64,000 nt of DNA from assembly GCF_014656075.1 (NCBI RefSeq), contig NZ_BNBS01000023.1, positions 19,108 to 83,107 on the forward strand. The letters run 5' to 3'. The translations under genes were made by a program, and so were the position numbers. Under the pieces are notes generated by a model. It saw only the letters and a list, made by a program, of their open reading frames with translations, ran no database searches and had not been told where the DNA came from. Numbering within the stretch: position 1 is the stretch's first letter; every line of letters starts with the position of its first letter. This DNA is from Streptomyces hydrogenans (lineage in GTDB: Bacteria; Actinomycetota; Actinomycetes; Streptomycetales; Streptomycetaceae). Below are positions 16,242 to 23,786 of this stretch, piece by piece.

Positions 16242-19200
16242 TCATCTTCCGTGACCTCCTGGCTCGTGCGCCCGCTTCTTCTTCCGTGCCGGCTTCGTCT
16301 CCTCCTCGGCCACGTCGTACAGCGGTTCGCCCCGCACGTCCTCGACGGCTTCGAGGGCGACGCGCGTGGGGGGAGGCGGGGGCTCGACACGAAGGCGGGG
16401 TTTGCGGCCGCGGCGCTTGCGCGGCTTCGGGTCGAGACTGATACGGGGACCGGCCGCGGGGGGCGGCTCGGGCTCGGGCTGGGTGGCGATCCGCGAACGC
16501 ACGGCGGGTTCGGGCGGGGGCACGGGCGCGGGGCCGGGTTCGGTGGCGATCCGCAGGCGGGGTTCCGGTTCCGTCGCGGTCGGAGGCGCCGGGTCGGCCT
16601 CCGTGTGGGGGGCCGCCTTGGCCTTTGCTGTGGCCGTTGCTTCGGCCTGCGCTTTCGCCTCCGCTTTCGCCCTCGCCTTGGCCTCCGCTTCGCCCTTGAC
16701 CTTGGTCTTGACCTTGGCTTTCGCCTCCGTCTTGGTCTTGGCCTGGGTCTTGGCCCTCTCCTTGGCCTGGGCCTTGGCTTGGGCCTTGGCTTGAGCCTTG
16801 GCCCTCTCCTCGGCCTTGGCCTCCGCCTTGCCGCCCTCACCCTTCACTTGAGCCTGAGACTCCGCCTTGGCCTTGGGCTCGACCTCAGCCTTGGGCTTCA
16901 CCTCTGGCTCGGGCTTCACCTCTGCCTTCGGCCGCGCCTCGGGCTTGGCCTTCGCGGTCTCAGGAGGACGAGACTTCGGTACGGCCTCGGCTCCCGCCCC
17001 CTCCCTCGCGGCCGCCTTCCCGCGCGCCCTCGGGGCCTTCTTCCTGCGCGGTCCTCCCCGTACCCGTTCCAGCAGTTCGAGCTGCTCGGCGTCGGTGAGC
17101 CATTCCAGGTTGTGCCGGTACTTGGCGAACCAGTCGGCGTAGCTCTCGTGGGGTTCTCCCGGGACACGGGGCCAGTGCGCCCCGTGGAGGAGCTCCTCCT
17201 TGATCCTGGACATCTCGTGGATCACGCCGTCGGGCCCGTTGTGCTTCCTGGCCTCGACCAGTCGTCTCGTCATCTCCTTGTAGTAGTTGTCCGTGTGCAG
17301 CACCTGGTGCCGCGTCCCGGCCTGGGGGATGACGTTCGGGTCCATGGAGGTCTCGGGCAGGTAGACGCCGTTGAGGGGGTCGTCCCTGGCGTCGACACCC
17401 GCCCATTCGAGGATGTCCCGCAGGGGCTCGGCGCGACGGTCCGTCGCCGCGGTGGCGTGGTGCGCGGCCTCGTCGGGCACGGCGTACTGGCCGATGCCCT
17501 CCATGTTCCGCCTGAGCTCCTTCGAGGGCGATCCGGCCTCCCCCGTCCTCGACCTGAGCTCGTCACGGGCGCTCAGGCTCTGGGCCGGTGCCTCGTCGGG
17601 CTCGTGGTGCAGGGCCCTGGCCTCCCGGCCGGCCTTCCCCTCCGCCTCCGCCACGATCTCGGCCACCTGGCCTTCGGTCGTGCCCTGGGCCCTGAGCAGG
17701 TCCTCGAACTTCTCCAGGTGCTCCATCGCCTTCGCGGGGTCGGTCTCGGCCATCCGCGCGAGCTGCCGCAGGGCGTTCTTCATCGCCTTCTGGTTCTTGA
17801 CCTCGTTCTTCGGGAACCGCTCGCGCAGCTCCTTGATCCGTCGCACGACCGGGGCCTGTTCGGCGGCCGTCACCTTGACCCGGGGTGGCTTGACCGGTCG
17901 GTCCAGCCGGCGCCACGCCCCCTTCTTGCCCTGGTTGAGCTTGTCGACGAGTTCGGCGAACTCCACGGCCTTGCCGTCGGCGAGGTGCTTCGCGCGGATC
18001 TTCTCCAGTCGCGCGAGCATCAGGTCGAAGGCCTCCGCGCTTCCGGCGGAGCGGGCGTGCATCTGCCCCACGACGGTGATCCCGTACTGCCGCACGGCGT
18101 CCATGCGTCTTCTGTCCCCGGCCAGCATGGCCAGCAGGTCCGCCTTCACCTGCGCCTGGGAGCCGATCCGGTCGAAGCCGATCTGTTCCAGCGTCTTGGC
18201 GAACCGCGCGCCCTCGCCTTCCTGGAGCGCCCCGACGACCTTGGCGACCTCGGCGGTCGTGAAGGCGTCCTTCCCGGTCAGCCGGGCGAAGGTCTGTGCC
18301 ACTTCGGGTGTGAGACCGCCCGACTTCGCGCCCAGCACCCGCAGCGCCTCCGCCCTCGGCTGGAGGTCGGCGAGCACCGGGCCGAGCTGCGGGTGTTCCC
18401 TCAGCGACGCCAGGCTGCTCCCCTTGGGCACCTCGACCTCCTGCAGGACGCGCCCGAGGCGTGCGCCGTCCTCCTCTGGCAGCAGGGTCATCAGCTCCGC
18501 CACCGCGTGTTCGTCCTTGAGCCCCTTCAGCACGGCGCTGCCGGCGTGGAGCGCCTCGGCGAGGCGGGTGAAACGCGCGGCGATCCGCTCGCCCTCGAAC
18601 ACCTTGAGCACCTTGAGGAAGCGCAGGGCGGCGACGACCTTCTGGATCTTGACCAGTGCCTCGACGGCGGCCTGGATCTCCGAGATCCAGGTGAGCGCCT
18701 CGATGATCACGGCCCACTTGATCCTGGTGAGGAGACGATCGCCGACCCCGAAGAGTTCGGCGCCGCGCAGACCGGCGACGAGCACGGGGCCGATCTTCGC
18801 GATCAGGGACTTGAGCTGCCTGGTCGACACCGGGTCGCCGAAGAGGGCCGCGTAGCACATGGTCGCGAGCTTCTGGAGTTCCCAGAGTCCCGAAAGGACC
18901 TTCTCGGGCTGGGTCAGCATGACCTTGAGGGATTCGAGCGTGCCCAGCACGAAGCCCATCACCGCCCGGACGGCCTCCTCGATCTCGATCGCCGTCCTGA
19001 GTCCGGGCAGGGCGGTCCGCTCCCGCTCGGCGTCCTCGCCCGTCCCGGCCTCGCGTCTCATCGAGAGGTGGAGCGCCTCGGCCACGAAGCCGATGAACTC
19101 GCGTACCGTCACGTCCTTCTTGTCGCCGAACTTCTGGCCGACCGCGGTGAGCAGGTCCCAGAGGTCGCTTCCCATGTCGGCGAAGAGCTGCGCGTAGAGG

Positions 19201-20729
19201 CCGGCTTGGACCAAGCGGGCCCGGACGGCCTGGAGCTGGGCCAGGTCGTCCAGCGAGATCATGATCTGGATGATCGCGTGCCGCTGCTCCTCGAACGTCC
19301 ACGCCTTGACGAGGATCTCCAGGTACTTCGCCCGCGTCTCCTCGTCCACCAGCGCGAACGTCTTCGCGTTCATGTCGGCCAGCTGCGTGGCGGCCTTCTC
19401 CAGGCTCGCCTCGTCCCCGGCGAGGCCGGCGTCCACCAGGCGGTCGAGCTCCTGGAAGGCGAGGATCTTCAGCTCCTCGGCGGAAAGCCAGAACGCGTAC
19501 TCCAGCTTCCTCGTGCGGATCCACTCCCTGGCCGCTGCCTCACTTCCCCAGAGGCCGACGCGCTCCTTGGTCCACAGCATGTTCACGTAGTAGCGGTGAC
19601 CGTCCGGGGTGGTGACGACGGGCAGGACGCTGAAGCCGGTGAAGCCGGTGACCTCCTCGTCCTCGAGCTTCCAGTGCCTCACCGCTTCGCCGATGGTCTC
19701 GTCGTCGACGGCGGGTGTGGTGGCGACGGCCAGGTAGTAGCTCTCCGCCGTGCCGGCTCCGCCTTCCAGGACGGCGTAGGAGCGGGCGCCGAAGAGGTGG
19801 TCGCCGAGTTGGGTCGCGTGGAGGAGGCTGCGCGAGCGCGCGTAGCGTGTCGCCTCACCCAACAGGACGAGCCGGGTGGCGCCGATGACCATCACGGCGC
19901 GGCCGTCGACCGGACTCGGTCCCTCGACCACTTCGGTGTGCGGGTCCGACACGACGGTGACGCTCGGCTTCCGTCCCGCGCTCACCTTCGCGGCCTCGCG
20001 GGCGCGTTCCAGCTCCGGCTCGGCCGCTGCCGCTTCCTCCGAGGCCACCCAGGCGACCAGGGCGGGGCCGGGGGCGCGTGCCTCGGCTTGGGCCTTCGCC
20101 TCCGCGGCCGTGGGGACGGTGGTGACGTCCGTGGTGGCGACGGCCTGGGTGGAGGGGTCCGGGGTGGCTTCCGGGGCGGGAGTCGTGTCGGTGGTGGCTG
20201 TGGCACCCGTGGCGGGCGTGGCGGGTGTCCCCGGAGTGTGACCCGTGTCGGGCGTCGGCGCGTCGGGTGCCGAGGCCGGCTCCGTACCGTCTCCTCCGCT
20301 CGCGTGGGGTCCGTCGGCCCCTGCCGTCCCGCCCCCTCCCCGCGTCTCCCCGTGCTTCTCCCCCTCTTCCTCGCCATGCCCCGCCGCGCCTTCGCCCCCG
20401 TCGTCCGTCTCGGCCACGGCCATGGCCATGGCGAAGTCGAGGTGGGAGCGACCGACCTGTGCGGGGGCGGCCGGCGCCCCGGGGGCCGTACTCGCGCCCG
20501 CCGCTGACCACCCCAGCCTCGGGGCTGCGATGTCCGCCCTCTGATCGTCCTTCTCGATCGCCTGGGCGACCGCACGGAGGAGCAGGGCCTCCAGCCGTTC
20601 CCGGTAGGCCGGCGGTTCGTCGTCCGCGGTGAACGTGACCGAGGCCGGGAGGTGGAGCCGCCGGTGCGCGACGCCGTGGGCCGCCGTCTCCGCGGCGGTG
20701 GCCGGTGCGGTCTCGACGGAGGTCTTCAC
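16242..20729 (-). CDS. AHH-nuclease-domain protein, probable injection-system cargo (1495 aa)
   Basis: Residues about 20-60 (LHLPASVTFTADDEPP and a following helix) resemble the two small proteins encoded just upstream. Residues 90-250 are Gly/Ala/Thr-rich and probably disordered. A long helical, coiled-coil-like body follows to about residue 1080. Next comes an AHH-type HNH nuclease signature: AAHHATAATDRRAEPLRDIL, then VDARDDPLNGVYLP, and HQVLHTDNYYKEMTRRLVEAR, matching the family's AHH, NGvfLP and H-x-x-x-YY positions. After it comes about 170 residues of Lys/Ala/Glu repeats and a Pro-rich basic tail. GTG start overlaps the preceding small gene by 4 bp. The AHH family is known from polymorphic toxins cutting nucleic acid. 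Delivery by this apparatus is inferred from the operon position. No adjacent immunity gene is apparent. Confidence 0.72.
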   Translation of the reverse strand: MKTSVETAPATAAETAAHGVAHRRLHLPASVTFTADDEPPAYRERLEALLLRAVAQAIEKDDQRADIAAPRLGWSAAGASTAPGAPAAPAQVGRSHLDFAMAMAVAETDDGGEGAAGHGEEEGEKHGETRGGGGTAGADGPHASGGDGTEPASAPDAPTPDTGHTPGTPATPATGATATTDTTPAPEATPDPSTQAVATTDVTTVPTAAEAKAQAEARAPGPALVAWVASEEAAAAEPELERAREAAKVSAGRKPSVTVVSDPHTEVVEGPSPVDGRAVMVIGATRLVLLGEATRYARSRSLLHATQLGDHLFGARSYAVLEGGAGTAESYYLAVATTPAVDDETIGEAVRHWKLEDEEVTGFTGFSVLPVVTTPDGHRYYVNMLWTKERVGLWGSEAAAREWIRTRKLEYAFWLSAEELKILAFQELDRLVDAGLAGDEASLEKAATQLADMNAKTFALVDEETRAKYLEILVKAWTFEEQRHAIIQIMISLDDLAQLQAVRARLVQAGLYAQLFADMGSDLWDLLTAVGQKFGDKKDVTVREFIGFVAEALHLSMRREAGTGEDAERERTALPGLRTAIEIEEAVRAVMGFVLGTLESLKVMLTQPEKVLSGLWELQKLATMCYAALFGDPVSTRQLKSLIAKIGPVLVAGLRGAELFGVGDRLLTRIKWAVIIEALTWISEIQAAVEALVKIQKVVAALRFLKVLKVFEGERIAARFTRLAEALHAGSAVLKGLKDEHAVAELMTLLPEEDGARLGRVLQEVEVPKGSSLASLREHPQLGPVLADLQPRAEALRVLGAKSGGLTPEVAQTFARLTGKDAFTTAEVAKVVGALQEGEGARFAKTLEQIGFDRIGSQAQVKADLLAMLAGDRRRMDAVRQYGITVVGQMHARSAGSAEAFDLMLARLEKIRAKHLADGKAVEFAELVDKLNQGKKGAWRRLDRPVKPPRVKVTAAEQAPVVRRIKELRERFPKNEVKNQKAMKNALRQLARMAETDPAKAMEHLEKFEDLLRAQGTTEGQVAEIVAEAEGKAGREARALHHEPDEAPAQSLSARDELRSRTGEAGSPSKELRRNMEGIGQYAVPDEAAHHATAATDRRAEPLRDILEWAGVDARDDPLNGVYLPETSMDPNVIPQAGTRHQVLHTDNYYKEMTRRLVEARKHNGPDGVIHEMSRIKEELLHGAHWPRVPGEPHESYADWFAKYRHNLEWLTDAEQLELLERVRGGPRRKKAPRARGKAAAREGAGAEAVPKSRPPETAKAKPEARPKAEVKPEPEVKPKAEVEPKAKAESQAQVKGEGGKAEAKAEERAKAQAKAQAKAQAKERAKTQAKTKTEAKAKVKTKVKGEAEAKARAKAEAKAQAEATATAKAKAAPHTEADPAPPTATEPEPRLRIATEPGPAPVPPPEPAVRSRIATQPEPEPPPAAGPRISLDPKPRKRRGRKPRLRVEPPPPPTRVALEAVEDVRGEPLYDVAEEETKPARKKKRAHEPGGHGR
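16640..16960 (-). repeat. Low-complexity Lys-Ala-Glu coding repeat
   Basis: The coding sequence reads AKAQAKAQAKAQAKERAKTQ and similar, dipeptide and tetrapeptide repeats of Ala-Lys with Glu/Gln/Thr, after a KPEPEVKPKAEVEPK stretch. At DNA level this is a quasi-repeat of 6 and 12 bp units (GCCTTGGCTTGG type). Such tracts expand and contract easily and would give a long basic helix or flexible linker behind the nuclease domain. Confidence 0.75.
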
Positions 20730-20929
20730 GGCGCCGCCCGCGTGGGCTCCGGTGCCTCGGCCGGGACGATCTCGGGGTATCCCTCCGCCGCGATCCTCGC
20801 CCGCGCGAAGCCCAGGCGTGCGATCAGGGCCTGCTCGACCACCTCTCCCAGGCGTTCCAGGGCGGCGGGCGAGGGGGTGCCCGTGATCCTCACGGTGATG
20901 GGGAAGTGACAGGTGATGGTGGTGGGCAT
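20726..20929 (-). CDS. Small protein with the shared HFPIxVxxxG domain (67 aa)
   Basis: One strand CHFPITVRITG followed by a helix LERLGEVVEQALIARLGFAR and a short Pro-rich tail. The whole protein is essentially one small domain, similar in pattern to the 65-aa protein encoded next and to the N-terminus of the AHH protein. It overlaps the AHH gene by 4 bp, so the two are made together. I infer a partner, chaperone or docking subunit for the cargo. There are no known motifs. Confidence 0.65.
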   Translation of the reverse strand: MPTTITCHFPITVRITGTPSPAALERLGEVVEQALIARLGFARARIAAEGYPEIVPAEAPEPTRAAP

Positions 20930-20951
20930 GGGAGCGCTCCGGGTCGCGCGG

Positions 20952-21149
20952 TCAGCTGAGGGCCTCGTGCAGGGCCTCGTAGATCCCCGAGACGAGGTCC
21001 TGACGGGTCTCCTCCGCGATGTCTCCCGCCAGGACCACCTCGATGGGGAAGTGGAAGTGGAGTTCCGCCCCCGGACCGGAGACCACGACGGGCTCCGGTC
21101 CCACGGCCTCGGGCAGCGTGCCCCGCTGCTCGAACTCCTGGTACGACAT
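20952..21149 (-). CDS. Small protein with the shared HFPIxVxxxG domain (65 aa)
   Basis: After a 28-residue acidic N-terminus, the segment HFHFPIEVVLAGD is followed by the helix ETRQDLVSGIYEALHEALS, which ends the protein. It lies between the probable tube gene and the 67-aa paralogue. The compact strand-helix layout, duplicated in tandem and again at the N-terminus of the following 1495-aa protein, suggests one domain that has been copied and fused. Function unknown. Confidence 0.65.
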   Translation of the reverse strand: MSYQEFEQRGTLPEAVGPEPVVVSGPGAELHFHFPIEVVLAGDIAEETRQDLVSGIYEALHEALS

Positions 21150-21168
21150 GGTGTCCTCCGCGCTCCGG

Positions 21169-21564
21169 TCAGGTGCTGGGCGTGACTTCCAGGCAGACGC
21201 AGTTGAAGGTGGTGGTGGGCACGCCGTCGATGACGATCACGCTCGCGGCGGCCGTGATGTAGCACTCGCTGAACAGGATCTGCTGGAACGTCCAGTCGGT
21301 GCCGGAGGACTCCTGGAGTCCGACGTTGAAGCTCTCGTGGGCCAGGGCCATCTCGGTGAGCTTGGCGACCGACGGCCCGATCCCCTTCACCGCCATGGAG
21401 AAGGTGAACGCCTTCGGCTGGACGACGTGGGCGACGTTGTCGGCCTCCAGTGAGTGCAGCGGCTGCACCGGGCTGTTGAACGTGGGGTTGAAGGAGTCGA
21501 TGGGGGTGACCGGCGTGGTGCCGACCATCACCGTCAACCGGGTGTCCCACTTGACCTCGGACAT
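21169..21564 (-). CDS. Probable tail-tube protein
   Basis: 131 aa, close to the roughly 140-160 aa of tube proteins, and directly downstream of the sheath gene with a strong AAGGAG site. Beta-rich sequence: WDTRLTVMVGTTPVTPIDSF, KAFTFSMAVKGIGPSVAKL, FQQILFSECYITAAASVIVIDGVPTTTFNCVCLEV. In contractile systems sheath and tube genes are adjacent, which is the main support. The family signature is not obvious, so a tube-initiator role is also possible. Confidence 0.5.
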   Translation of the reverse strand: MSEVKWDTRLTVMVGTTPVTPIDSFNPTFNSPVQPLHSLEADNVAHVVQPKAFTFSMAVKGIGPSVAKLTEMALAHESFNVGLQESSGTDWTFQQILFSECYITAAASVIVIDGVPTTTFNCVCLEVTPST

Positions 21565-21575
21565 CTCATCGCTCC

Positions 21576-22892
21576 TTAACCCTTGAGGACCAGCTTGACG
21601 GCGATCTGGTGGATCACGCCCGCGTAGACGACGGAGACCTCCATGTCGACGTTCCGCGCGCTCCGCCGGTCGCTGATCCGCTGGAGCTCGTCCGGGGTCA
21701 GGGTGGCGCGCACGCGTTCCAGGAGCACCAGGAGCGGGATGTGGATGGCGTAGTCCTCGATCACGCCACGGGTCACCAGCGGCGAGAGCACGCTCTGGAC
21801 GAGCGTGACGATCGTGCGCAGGCCCGGCCGGTCGATGCGGACGTCGCCGACGGCGCGGATCAGCGCGGCCTTGACGCGGAAACCGACGTCGTCGAGGGTC
21901 CGGACGACGTCGACGTACTTCTTGCCGCCGGTCGGGCTGGCGGTCAGTCCCTCGCCCACGTACAGGGCGTGGCCGGGGAGCAGCACGGGGCTCGCCACCC
22001 AGTTGATCGAGGCGTCGTAGTAGTTCTGGATCTCGGTGGCCGTGAAGAGGTCGGTCATCTCGATGGAGATCGGCTTGAGCAGGAGGGAGATGTGGGGTTC
22101 GTGGCCCGCGATGACGCCGGCCACCGCCGCGGCGACGTCGTCCTCCGACTTGTGGGCGATCAGGACCATCCGGTTGTCGTGGATCGCGCCCTTGTTCAGG
22201 GCGATCTGCTTCGCCTGCGTCAGCGTCGGGTCCAGCATGGCGACGCCGATGCGCTCGTTGCCGTCTCCCCCGGTGTTGGAGACCTTGGCGACGTGGTCCG
22301 CCAGGAGTGCGACCGGGTGGTTGGTGGCCGGCTGCTCGTTCAGCGGCGTGTTGGCCAGCACCACGATCTGTGCCGGGACGTCCTTGGCCGCGGTGAACGC
22401 GGTGGTCCAGACGGGCGTGGTGAAGTCCACGGCGAGGCCCCAGACCACGGTCGGCGGCGGGGTCTGCCGGAAGGCCAGCGAGATGGAGGCGGCGAGGTCG
22501 CTGAGGCCGAGACCGGCCACGGGGTCGTCCACCGCGTGAGGGTTCTTCAGGTCCTCGTCGAGGGTCCAGATGAACTTGCCGCCGCCCGCGTCGGCCACGG
22601 CCGTGATCGTACGGACCTCGGCCGCGTCCTCCTTCCCGATCACGACCTCCGTCCCGACCGGGAACTTCGCCCCGGCCGAGCAGGTCTTGACGGGGGCCTC
22701 GACCTTCTCCACCAGTTTCGTCGTCCCCTTCGGGTACGCCTTCACCGCGTCGTCGGGGTACGTGAACGGCCGGGCGGCCGAGGCGGCGCTCCCGATGGCG
22801 CCCTTGCCGATGACGAGGATGTCCCCGAAGGCTCTGGTGGCGGGCGCGAACAGGTCGCTCCTCGCTTGGACCGTGACGTAGTTGTACGGCAT
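21576..22892 (-). CDS. Contractile tail sheath protein
   Basis: 438 aa. The C-terminal third has the sheath pattern: FRVKAALIRAVGDVRIDRPGL, then a helix up to SVLSPLVTRGVIEDYAIHIP, and a final pair of strands NVDMEVSVVYAGVIHQIAVKLVLKG that in sheaths forms the inter-subunit handshake. The middle (VVWGLAVDFTTPVWTTAFTAAKDVPAQIVVLAN, RIGVAMLDP) fits a DUF2586-like sheath core. ATG at 22892 with GGAGCAG upstream. Only one sheath gene is present, whereas several eCIS loci have two or three. Sheath contraction would drive the tube and spike. Confidence 0.75.
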   Translation of the reverse strand: MPYNYVTVQARSDLFAPATRAFGDILVIGKGAIGSAASAARPFTYPDDAVKAYPKGTTKLVEKVEAPVKTCSAGAKFPVGTEVVIGKEDAAEVRTITAVADAGGGKFIWTLDEDLKNPHAVDDPVAGLGLSDLAASISLAFRQTPPPTVVWGLAVDFTTPVWTTAFTAAKDVPAQIVVLANTPLNEQPATNHPVALLADHVAKVSNTGGDGNERIGVAMLDPTLTQAKQIALNKGAIHDNRMVLIAHKSEDDVAAAVAGVIAGHEPHISLLLKPISIEMTDLFTATEIQNYYDASINWVASPVLLPGHALYVGEGLTASPTGGKKYVDVVRTLDDVGFRVKAALIRAVGDVRIDRPGLRTIVTLVQSVLSPLVTRGVIEDYAIHIPLLVLLERVRATLTPDELQRISDRRSARNVDMEVSVVYAGVIHQIAVKLVLKG

Positions 22893-22958
22893 CGACTGCT
22901 CCTCACCGTGTGCCGCCCGGTCTCCGTGGGCCGGGCGCGGCCGGTGCCCGCCGGGCGT

Positions 22959-23714
22959 TCAGGGCGCCGTCTCGAAGGCGGCGACGAATCCCTGGGTCGC
23001 CAGCAGATCGCCGACCAGTTGCTCGGTCGTCCGTGACGGTTCGTCATCCGTGATGGCGGGGAAGACCGCCAACCACGCGCTGGAAGCGAGCAGGGCGCCG
23101 CCGTCGTGGGCCTCGGGCCGCGGGCTCGCCGTGTCGACCGCCCGCTTGGCCTGGCTGAGCCGGCGCAGCGCGTCGGTGAGGTCGAGGCGGTCGAAGAAGA
23201 GCGTCGACACCCGCAGGGGCAGGTCGCGGGCCGGCGCTGTCGGATCGAAGGGGGGCGGTTCGTCGTACCGGAGGTCGTAGGGCCGCTGGAACCCGTCCTG
23301 GGCTGTGCCCGCGGCCGTCGCCCAGGCCGCCTTCGCGTGGGCGGCGGCGAGGAGGCCGCCGACCGGCGCGGTCTTCACCGTGATCACGGTCTCCAGGGAC
23401 ATGTCGAGCCAGCGCACCGGGGGCGTCGCCGGGATCTCGACGGTGGCCCGGGCCTGTTCGGTCGCGGGGATCGACTTGTCCCACGAGCCGTGGACGGCGG
23501 TCGTGGCCTGGACGGCGGTCTGGAACTCGGTGCGGTCGACGCGGACGGACTCGACCGCTCTGATGTCGAGGTGGGCCGGGTCGTAGACGGAGGCCAGCAG
23601 AGACTTCACGCGCTCGCGCTCCGGGTCGGTGGCGGGGAGCAGCAGCGCCTTCACGTTCTCCGGCCGTAGGTACCGGAGCATCAGACCGTCGGTGAAGGGG
23701 ATCGTGGCTGCCAT
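22959..23714 (-). CDS. Unknown protein of the contractile operon, 251 aa
   Basis: Opens IPFTDGLMLRYLRPENVKALLLP, contains PVRWLDMSLETVITVKTAPVGGLLAAAHAKAAW and a helical C-terminal part (LTDALRRLSQAKRAVD). No signal peptide. It lies between the protease gene and the sheath gene. Tail terminators or assembly factors of this size occur in other contractile systems, but I see no signature that would prove it. Confidence 0.6.
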   Translation of the reverse strand: MAATIPFTDGLMLRYLRPENVKALLLPATDPERERVKSLLASVYDPAHLDIRAVESVRVDRTEFQTAVQATTAVHGSWDKSIPATEQARATVEIPATPPVRWLDMSLETVITVKTAPVGGLLAAAHAKAAWATAAGTAQDGFQRPYDLRYDEPPPFDPTAPARDLPLRVSTLFFDRLDLTDALRRLSQAKRAVDTASPRPEAHDGGALLASSAWLAVFPAITDDEPSRTTEQLVGDLLATQGFVAAFETAP

Positions 23715-23786
23715 CTCGCTGTCACCTTCTCCAGAGGTACGTCGGGGGCGGGTCGTGTCGGCCGGGCGGTCGGGGCTCCGTCGGTG

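Noticed and set aside
16161..20507. Very long plus-strand open frame (1448 aa) opposite the AHH gene
   Set aside because: It is a Leu/Arg/Gly-rich mirror of the minus-strand gene. The minus strand has overlaps with its neighbours, domain motifs and proper starts; the plus frame has none.
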